From assembly GCA_013813615.1 (NCBI GenBank), contig JACCRJ010000168.1, positions 1-5,514 of the forward strand: a stretch of DNA of 5,514 nucleotides, read 5' to 3'. The position numbers and the translations under genes are program-made. The notes under the pieces were generated by a model. The model was not told the origin of the DNA, did not search any database, and saw only the letters and a program-made list of their open reading frames with translations. Positions 1-5,514 of the stretch are shown here, one piece after another. Every line of letters begins with the position of its first letter. Position 1 is the first letter of the stretch. The DNA comes from Lautropia sp. GTDB lineage: Bacteria; Pseudomonadota; Gammaproteobacteria; Burkholderiales; Burkholderiaceae_E.

Positions 1-208
1 CCCGAACAGCGGGTAACGGCGCCTCGACGGACACAGGCGCCGGGGCGGGCATGGCCGTCAACCTGCTGGCCATTGCCGGAGAATCGGACGAGACCGCCAT
101 GGTCCCGAGGACGAATCCGATCAGCACGCCGAGCGCGGCGGCGGCGGGGCCCTGCAGACGCGAAACAAGCGTGTGCGAAGCAGTCGATATCGGGTGGGTC
201 GTGTTCAT
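1..208 (-). CDS. Hypothetical membrane-anchored protein, N-terminal part only
   Basis: The reading frame is open for 69 codons from an ATG at 208-206 to the window edge, so only the N-terminus is visible. A strong Shine-Dalgarno GGAGG (218-214) lies 5 nt before the ATG and fixes the start. Residues 1-20 are polar with two Arg/His sites. Residues 21-40 form a hydrophobic stretch (AAAALGVLIGFVLGTM) that reads as a signal anchor or transmembrane helix. After it comes a Pro/Ala-rich segment (PAPAPVSVEAPLPAV) typical of a periplasmic linker. The likely topology is N-in with a periplasmic C-terminal domain that is not in the window. I do not recognise the family and assign no function. It is on the same strand as the next two genes, but a 108-bp gap with a hairpin separates it from the nucleotidase gene, so shared transcription is uncertain. 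Confidence 0.6.
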   Translation of the reverse strand, partial: MNTTHPISTASHTLVSRLQGPAAAALGVLIGFVLGTMAVSSDSPAMASRLTAMPAPAPVSVEAPLPAVR

Positions 209-264
209 CCTGTCCTCCGGCGGTTTGCGGTAGGACAGCGTAGGCGGTCGAGGTTCGTCTTCAC

Positions 265-282
265 ATACCGCGATTGCGGTAT
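265..282. other. Perfect 7-bp inverted repeat, possible terminator or operator
   Basis: ATACCGC (265-271) and GCGGTAT (276-282) are perfect reverse complements around the 4-nt loop GATT. The repeat lies in the 108-bp gap after the nucleotidase gene and before the start of the membrane-anchored gene, both leftward. No U-run follows in either direction, so it is not a standard Rho-independent terminator. It could be a weak terminator or an operator for the gene starting at 208. Confidence 0.35.
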
Positions 283-316
283 CGGACCCTGGACTCCCGG
301 GTGCTAGGAGCTTGCG

Positions 317-871
317 CTAGGGCGTCGTGCGTACCGTCGCACGGTCCTCGTCTGCCGGGCCTTCGGAAGCGTGCACTTCCCGATCGGCTTCGATCAGGCG
401 AAACCGCTGCATCACCGTTTCCCAGTCCGGGTACTTCGGCGAGCCGAAGTGGATGAAGGTGCCGGGAAAGAAGCTGGCGTCGGCCTTGTGCGCCCGGTCG
501 TCGACGAGGAAATCATCGCGCGTGCCGAGGCAGGCCTTGTTGGGCGTGATGATGATGCGCTCGCCCAGGCCGGGCAGGTGCTCGTTCAGCCATTGGATCT
601 TCTCGGTGGCCGCATGGGGATTGTGGTCCGGGATCTTGGTGGCGACGAAGACATGCAGATGGTGAAAGCCCAGCAGTTCCTCCACCGCCTCTCTGGCGCC
701 CGGCGTCAGCGGCAGCGACCGGTAGAAGCCGCGTTTCATCTTGGCGACCTGCGCCTCCAGCCCGGCAGCGTCCATCGCGCCCTGGAAGTCGGCCAGCGGG
801 CCGTCCTGATCAAGATAGATGGTGATGGGGCGGTCGTATCTGCGTTTGTACATGTCGCGGTTCCGAGCCAC
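317..871 (-). CDS. NT5C-type 5'-nucleotidase, HAD superfamily
   Basis: This 184-residue protein matches the 5'(3')-deoxyribonucleotidase (NT5C) branch of HAD phosphatases, which dephosphorylate nucleoside monophosphates in the cytoplasm using Mg2+. Motif I is DQDGPLADF at residues 21-29, with D21 the predicted nucleophile and D23 the acid/base. Motif II is T78 in HVFVATK. Motif III is K112 in ITPNKACLG. Motif IV is the acidic pair D124-D125 in FLVDDR. All catalytic positions are present and the length is normal for bacterial members. The last 20 or so residues are a charged tail beyond the domain. The start used is GTG at 871 with AGGA 7 nt upstream; ATG at 853 (residue 7) is a possible alternative and loses no domain. 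The secreted-protein gene ends 45 bp upstream on the same strand, so co-transcription is plausible. The physiological substrate cannot be read from sequence. Confidence 0.88.
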   Translation of the reverse strand: MARNRDMYKRRYDRPITIYLDQDGPLADFQGAMDAAGLEAQVAKMKRGFYRSLPLTPGAREAVEELLGFHHLHVFVATKIPDHNPHAATEKIQWLNEHLPGLGERIIITPNKACLGTRDDFLVDDRAHKADASFFPGTFIHFGSPKYPDWETVMQRFRLIEADREVHASEGPADEDRATVRTTP

Positions 872-916
872 TGGTGCATCCTACGCCGGGTGGGCCAGGG
901 CCGCAGCGATAGCCCG

Positions 917-1516
917 CTACAGGCCCTTGCTGACGAAGGACTGGACGCCGCAGACGTTCCTGCTCTCGACCTTGATGAACGCCAGTTCGACGCCGATGCC
1001 GTTCCTGGCATAGAGCTGCGATTCGACAAGCGTGTCGTCGCCTTCCGGCCGTCTTTCGCGGCGAAGGTACCGCCATCCCAGGCGCGCCAGTTCCGCCCGA
1101 TGCGCGCCGGCCGGCGAGGCGATCTCCTCGAAGCGGGCGCAGTCGAAAGGCGTGGCATTGGATTCGACCATCAGCAGTCCGTCGCGGTCGGTGGCGTAGT
1201 AGGCGCGCGCGAACCCGTCCCCTGAAGTCGGCACGAAGGCGGTGCAGTCGGTTGTGCCGGGGGCCTGGATGTCCGCGACGCACTTCGCCGAAAAGCCTGC
1301 GCTCGCCCTGAACCGGCCGCTCGCCGCCAGCGCCGACGCAGGAATCCCCCAGGGGAAGCCGGCGGCCTCGGGAGCGCTTGTCCACAGCAACACATCCACG
1401 ACCTCCCTGGCTACCGGTTCGGGCGACTGCAATCCGGCTGCGTGGGCAGTATCAGGCGCGCTGTTTGCCAGGAGGCCGAGCAGGATGCTGCCGGCGGCTT
1501 TGCCTGGAATGCTCAT
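917..1516 (-). CDS. Hypothetical secreted protein with four cysteines
   Basis: This 199-residue protein begins with a Sec-type signal peptide: a Lys at position 6, a hydrophobic core (GSILLGLLA) and a likely cleavage after A26 (motif AHA). The mature part has exactly four cysteines (C79, C91, C126, C189), an even number consistent with two disulphides in the periplasm or outside the cell. No transmembrane helix or lipobox follows. I do not recognise a family. The start is ATG at 1516, because an in-frame TGA lies three codons upstream. The Shine-Dalgarno is poor: GAG 5 nt before the ATG, or AAGG touching it. It is divergent from bkdA1 across a 303-bp region and is the first gene of a leftward group. 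The signal peptide, consistent GC-rich codon use and clean boundaries support a real gene; function is unknown. Confidence 0.68.
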   Translation of the reverse strand: MSIPGKAAGSILLGLLANSAPDTAHAAGLQSPEPVAREVVDVLLWTSAPEAAGFPWGIPASALAASGRFRASAGFSAKCVADIQAPGTTDCTAFVPTSGDGFARAYYATDRDGLLMVESNATPFDCARFEEIASPAGAHRAELARLGWRYLRRERRPEGDDTLVESQLYARNGIGVELAFIKVESRNVCGVQSFVSKGL

Positions 1517-3070
<1,554 letters not shown>

Positions 3071-3076
3071 CCCGCG

Positions 3077-3706
3077 CTAAAACCTGTAGCTGACGCCGAT
3101 CTTCAGTACCGGATAGACGCGGTAGTCATCCGCCTTGTCCTGCAGTTCGCGACGCTCTGCCTCCAGCTGAGCGCTGCCCACCTGCGCCAGCAGACCGGGC
3201 GTGGCGGTCAAGGTGGTCTTGGGTTTGCCGACCATCACGCCGAGGTCGGCAAACATGCCCCATCCCTTCGACGGCCCGTGGCCAAAGCCCACGCCCAGGT
3301 AGGGCATCACGCTCGGCCACTTGATCGTCGTGTAAACCGCCTCGCCGGCAGCGGAATACTGCCGCCCGTTGATCGTCAGCGTCGCATCGCTGGTTCCGGT
3401 CGCGTCCACCCGCGAACTATTGAAGTTCAGGCCGGCTGTAACGCGGAACGCGGAGGCGGTGGGGAACCAGTCGCCGAGGATTCCGATCCCCCTCAGCTTG
3501 ACCTTGGCCTTGTAGTCGATGTCCGCTGCGGTGAAGTCGTGATTCAGGCTGCCGTAGTTGATCTCGCCGCGTAGTCCGAATGAGTCGGTCAACGCGGTGC
3601 CTGCGCCGAGGCCAACGCCTTCGGTGCCGAGGTGAGAGTACAGTTCGCCGGCATTGACGCAAGCGACTGCGCCCATGGTCGCCAGCATGGCAAATACTTT
3701 CTTCAT
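3077..3706 (-). CDS. Outer-membrane beta-barrel protein inside the bkd locus
   Basis: This 209-residue protein has a Sec signal peptide (MKK, hydrophobic core, cleavage after A19 in VNA), then alternating aromatic/Gly-rich beta strands. It ends in YPVLKIGVSYRF, whose terminal Phe is the BAM-recognition signal of outer-membrane barrels. Strand-like patterns include FGLRGEINYGSL, KLRGIGILGDWFP, FRVTAGLNFNSS and PYLGVGFGHG; the size suits an 8-strand barrel. It resembles uncharacterised proteobacterial barrels ending in GVSYRF; the ligand or role is unknown. The start is ATG 3706 with a weak GAG 6 nt upstream. Its stop is 6 bp from the bkdA1 stop, tail to tail, with no terminator between, and it separates bkdA1 from bkdA2. 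It is divergent from bkdA2 across 281 bp. Its control region resembles that of the other leftward gene at 1516. Confidence 0.87.
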   Translation of the reverse strand: MKKVFAMLATMGAVACVNAGELYSHLGTEGVGLGAGTALTDSFGLRGEINYGSLNHDFTAADIDYKAKVKLRGIGILGDWFPTASAFRVTAGLNFNSSRVDATGTSDATLTINGRQYSAAGEAVYTTIKWPSVMPYLGVGFGHGPSKGWGMFADLGVMVGKPKTTLTATPGLLAQVGSAQLEAERRELQDKADDYRVYPVLKIGVSYRF

Positions 3707-3845
3707 TGATTACTCACGGATGGGTTGATCGCACGCGGAGTCTAGCTCGCGGGATCCACAAGGACCCGAACTCGTCGCACAGGCGCACCTACGGCACGAC
3801 CGGCGGTTCAGAAGCGTATGCGCTGCCGCAACACAGACGCGCCGA
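3707..3845. promoter_or_regulatory. Left half of divergent control region (barrel gene / bkdA2)
   Basis: This stretch carries TAGACT on the minus strand (3744-3739), 32 nt before the barrel-gene ATG. That is the same hexamer at the same distance as before the leftward gene at 1516. CTCACG (3713-3718) matches 1522-1527, also next to the leftward start. CGCAACAC (3827-3834) matches 1645-1652. Between these anchors similarity to 1517-1677 is too weak to align by eye. No good -35 is seen. Confidence 0.4.
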
Positions 3846-3850
3846 TGGGT

Positions 3851-3856
3851 TAATAT
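3851..3856 (+). promoter_or_regulatory. Candidate -10 element of bkdA2
   Basis: TAATAT is close to the sigma-70 -10 consensus and is the counterpart of TAACAT before bkdA1. A -35 is not evident. With the barrel gene and 917 bp between bkdA1 and bkdA2, a separate promoter for bkdA2-bkdB is expected, and this is the best visible candidate. Confidence 0.4.
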
Positions 3857-3866
3857 CGAGCGCGTT

Positions 3867-3898
3867 CGATGTCGGCGACAACCTCTCCTGCATCGCCG
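3867..3898 (+). other. Overlapping inverted repeats in leader copy B
   Basis: CGATGT (3867-3872) pairs with GCATCG (3890-3895) through five Watson-Crick pairs and one G-U pair. CGGCGA (3873-3878) pairs with TCGCCG (3893-3898). Both match the layout in copy A, and the one arm change (C to T) keeps pairing in RNA. The second-arm bases 3893-3895 are shared, so the two stems exclude each other. Confidence 0.4.
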
Positions 3899-3991
3899 TA
3901 CCATCCGGACGACCCGCGCCACCCCTGCAAGTCGCCCCGGCCCAGCCCCCGGGGCGCAAGACACGATCGAGCGCGGAGACCTGAAGAATGA
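3869..3991 (+). other. Possible 40-codon upstream ORF ending on the bkdA2 start
   Basis: An ATG at 3869 opens a 40-codon frame whose TGA (3989-3991) overlaps the bkdA2 ATG (3988-3990) as ATGA, an arrangement that allows translational coupling. The ribosome-binding site is weak (GAG 8 nt upstream). The equivalent ATG in copy A (1703) has no stop and runs in frame into bkdA1. The peptide is Pro/Arg-rich and resembles nothing I know; it may be chance in GC-rich DNA. Confidence 0.2.
3953..3980 (+). promoter_or_regulatory. Ribosome-binding block of bkdA2, identical to that of bkdA1
   Basis: Exact 28-base copy of 1786-1813. The GGAG core ends 9 nt before the ATG at 3988. This block supports 3988 as the true start of bkdA2 over the internal ATGs at codons 36 and 38. 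Confidence 0.75.
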
Positions 3992-5115
3992 CCGAACAAG
4001 ACCAACTGCAGATGGCGCAACCTGTTCAACCAGCCAAGGTGGCCGCCGAGGACGGGCGGGCCGCGCAGGCGCCAGGCAAGAGTACGTCGCGCATGAGCAT
4101 GATCCAGGCGCTGCGCTCGGCGATGGACGTGATGCTCGGCCGCGACGACGATGTGGTGGTCTTCGGCCAGGATGTCGGCTACTTCGGCGGCGTGTTCCGG
4201 TGCACTGAAGGACTGCAGGCGAAGTACGGCAAATCGCGGGTATTCGACGCGCCGATCTCCGAAGGCGGCATCGTGGGCGCGGCGGTGGGCATGAGTGCCT
4301 ACGGGCTGCGGCCGGTGGTCGAAATCCAGTTTGCCGACTACTTCTATCCGGCCTCCGACCAGATCGTCTCGGAGGCGGCACGGCTGCGCTACCGCTCGGT
4401 CAACGAGTTCACCGCGCAGATGGTCATTCGCATGCCCTGCGGCGGCGGCATCTACGGCGGGCAGACGCACAGCCAGAGTCCCGAGGCGCTGTTCACCCAC
4501 GTCTGCGGTCTGCGCACGGTCATGCCGTCCAATCCCTACGACGCCAAGGGCCTGCTGATCGCATCGATCGAGAACGACGACCCGGTCATCTTCCTGGAAC
4601 CGAAGCGGCTCTACAACGGCCCCTTCGACGGCCATCATGACCAGCCGGTCGTGCCGTGGTCCAAGCACCCGCTCGGCGAAGTGCCCGATGGCTACTACAC
4701 CGTGCCGCTGGAGTCCGCATCGGTCTTCCGGCCCGGCTCGGACCTCACCGTGATCACCTACGGCACGATGGTGTTCGTCTCGGAAGCCGCAGCGCGCGAG
4801 ACCGGCATCGATGCCGAAATCATCGACTTGCGCAGCCTCTGGCCGCTGGACCTGGAAACACTGGTGAATTCGGTGAAGAAGACCGGCCGATGCGTCGTCG
4901 TGCACGAAGCCACGCGGACCTGCGGCTTCGGCGCCGAGCTGCTGTCGCTGGTCCAGGAGAACTGCTTCTACCACCTCGAGGTGCCGATCGAACGGGTCAC
5001 CGGCTGGGACACGCCGTACCCGCATGCGCAGGAGTGGGCGTACTTCCCCGGCCCGGCGCGGGTGGGCGCGGCGTTCAAGCGGGCGATGAAGGGGGCGGCC
5101 CGGCGGAGGGCATGA
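3988..5115 (+). CDS. bkdA2: Branched-chain 2-oxoacid dehydrogenase E1 subunit beta
   Basis: This 375-residue beta subunit pairs with BkdA1 in the E1 heterotetramer (EC 1.2.4.4), supplying half of each ThDP site and the E2-binding surface. It closely matches Pseudomonas BkdA2. From residue 36 the core runs MSMIQALRSAMDVML, then GQDVGYFGGVFRCTEGLQ. The conserved PISE holds E92, predicted to activate the ThDP aminopyrimidine. Then come GGGIYGGQTHSQSPE with H161, EPKRLYNGPFDG, and the C-terminal transketolase domain VVVHEATRTCGFGAEL. Residues 1-35 are longer than in Pseudomonas: the first 12 copy the E1 alpha N-terminus, followed by an Ala/Gln/Lys-rich stretch with no recognised domain. The C-terminus ends in a basic tail, AARRRA. 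The start at 3988 is supported by the conserved ribosome-binding block. Its stop overlaps the bkdB start by one base. It is separated from bkdA1 by a gene on the other strand. Confidence 0.97.
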   Translation: MTEQDQLQMAQPVQPAKVAAEDGRAAQAPGKSTSRMSMIQALRSAMDVMLGRDDDVVVFGQDVGYFGGVFRCTEGLQAKYGKSRVFDAPISEGGIVGAAVGMSAYGLRPVVEIQFADYFYPASDQIVSEAARLRYRSVNEFTAQMVIRMPCGGGIYGGQTHSQSPEALFTHVCGLRTVMPSNPYDAKGLLIASIENDDPVIFLEPKRLYNGPFDGHHDQPVVPWSKHPLGEVPDGYYTVPLESASVFRPGSDLTVITYGTMVFVSEAAARETGIDAEIIDLRSLWPLDLETLVNSVKKTGRCVVVHEATRTCGFGAELLSLVQENCFYHLEVPIERVTGWDTPYPHAQEWAYFPGPARVGAAFKRAMKGAARRRA

Positions 5116-5514
5116 TGGGCGTGCACGTCATCAGGATGCCGGACATCGGCGAAGGCATCGCAGAAGTCGAAGTGGTGGCCTGGCACGTGCAGCCGGGCGA
5201 CGAGGTCGGGGAGGACCAGCTGCTGGCCGAGGTGATGACCGACAAGGCAACGGTCGAGGTGCCTTCGCCGGTCGCGGGCAAGGTGCTGACCATCACCGGC
5301 AAGGTCGGCGAGCTGGTCGCGGTCGGCTTGGAGTTCGTGAGGATCGAGGTCGAAGGCGCCGGCAACGAGAAGGCGGTGACACCGCGGACCGTTTCAACCA
5401 CCGAGCATGCGCCGGAGCCGCTGCCTGCAGCGACCGCGCCGGCACCCGATGCGGCAAAGCGTGCCGCTTCACCCCGCCCTTCCGGTTCGCCTTCCGCTGC
5501 CTCCCCGCGTACCC
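5115..5514 (+). CDS. bkdB: Branched-chain 2-oxoacid dehydrogenase E2 (dihydrolipoyl acyltransferase), N-terminal part
   Basis: Only the first 133 codons are in the window. They encode the lipoyl domain (about residues 1-80): IRMPDIGEGIAEVEVVAW, then VMTDKATVEVPSP, where K44 is the predicted lipoylation site, and VGLEFVRIEVEG. From about residue 82 comes the Ala/Pro-rich flexible linker typical of E2 chains; the E1/E3-binding and catalytic domains lie beyond the edge. E2 forms the complex core and transfers branched acyl groups from lipoamide to CoA (EC 2.3.1.168). The start is ATG 5115, because the sequence MGVHVIRMPDIGEG matches the Pseudomonas BkdB N-terminus. It overlaps the bkdA2 stop as TGATG, with GGAGG at 5105-5109, so translation is probably coupled to bkdA2. 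One lipoyl domain is visible. Confidence 0.96.
   Translation, partial: MGVHVIRMPDIGEGIAEVEVVAWHVQPGDEVGEDQLLAEVMTDKATVEVPSPVAGKVLTITGKVGELVAVGLEFVRIEVEGAGNEKAVTPRTVSTTEHAPEPLPAATAPAPDAAKRAASPRPSGSPSAASPRT

Larger units (their letters stand above)
3846..4023 (+). repeat. Duplicated leader, copy B (bkdA2 control region plus first 12 codons)
   Basis: This is the partner of 1678-1855 and carries the same elements in the same order: TGGGTTAATATCGA, the shared inverted repeats, the identical 28-base ribosome-binding block at 3953-3980, and codons for M-T-E-Q-D-Q-L-Q-M-A-Q-P. Relative to copy A, 2 bases are missing near 3860 and a C is added near 3925. The copies differ most between 3910 and 3952. 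The divergence shows that the duplication is not recent, while order, spacing and ribosome-binding sequence have been kept. Confidence 0.9.

Noticed and set aside
326..343. Inverted repeat CGTGCG/CGCACG as a terminator of the nucleotidase gene.
   Set aside because: It lies inside the coding sequence before the stop and has no T-run.
371..1225. 284-codon plus-strand frame.
   Set aside because: It lies antisense across the nucleotidase and the secreted-protein gene, both better supported by motifs, signal peptide and start sites.
3706..3984. 92-codon plus-strand frame in the second control region.
   Set aside because: Its similarity to a frame in the first leader comes from the DNA duplication; three or four of the differences in the best-conserved part change the amino acid in this frame, so it is not coding-like.
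3071..3987. Insertion sequence or other mobile element splitting bkdA1 from bkdA2.
   Set aside because: No transposase, no terminal inverted repeats and no target-site duplication seen; the repeated sequence is leader, not element ends.
3850..5025. 391-codon open frame antisense to bkdA2.
   Set aside because: Shadow of E1 beta; it crosses the leader and has no recognisable domain.

Overview
The window looks like chromosomal DNA from a high-GC Gram-negative bacterium, most likely a gammaproteobacterium near Pseudomonas or Lysobacterales (Xanthomonadales). The basis is the strong GC bias at third codon positions, the Pseudomonas-type branched-chain keto acid dehydrogenase (BCKDH) subunits, and a protein with a signal peptide and a terminal-Phe outer-membrane barrel. 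The placement is inferred from protein recall; no search was run.

Layout. Left third, minus strand: the start of an unidentified membrane-anchored protein (1-208, runs off the window), an NT5C-type HAD 5'-nucleotidase (317-871), and an unidentified secreted protein with four cysteines (917-1516). A 303-bp divergent control region (1517-1819) follows. Plus strand: bkdA1, BCKDH E1 alpha (1820-3070). Minus strand: an outer-membrane beta-barrel gene (3077-3706) that meets bkdA1 tail to tail, 6 bp apart. A second divergent control region follows (3707-3987). Plus strand: bkdA2, BCKDH E1 beta (3988-5115), which overlaps by one base the start of bkdB, the lipoylated E2 subunit (5115 to the window end). 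lpdV (E3) would be expected just beyond.

How the genes work together. E1 alpha and E1 beta form the thiamine-diphosphate decarboxylase that transfers acyl groups to the lipoyl arm of E2. The products are isobutyryl-, isovaleryl- and 2-methylbutyryl-CoA, from valine, leucine and isoleucine catabolism; they can also serve as starters for branched fatty acids.

Main observation. In Pseudomonas bkdA1 and bkdA2 are adjacent. Here they are 917 bp apart, with an opposite-strand barrel gene between them. The leader of bkdA1, including its ribosome-binding region and about its first 12 codons, exists as a second diverged copy in front of bkdA2. Matching short elements upstream of the two leftward genes suggest that the duplication covers the whole divergent control region. 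The operon therefore seems to have been split and the downstream half given a copy of the same control region.
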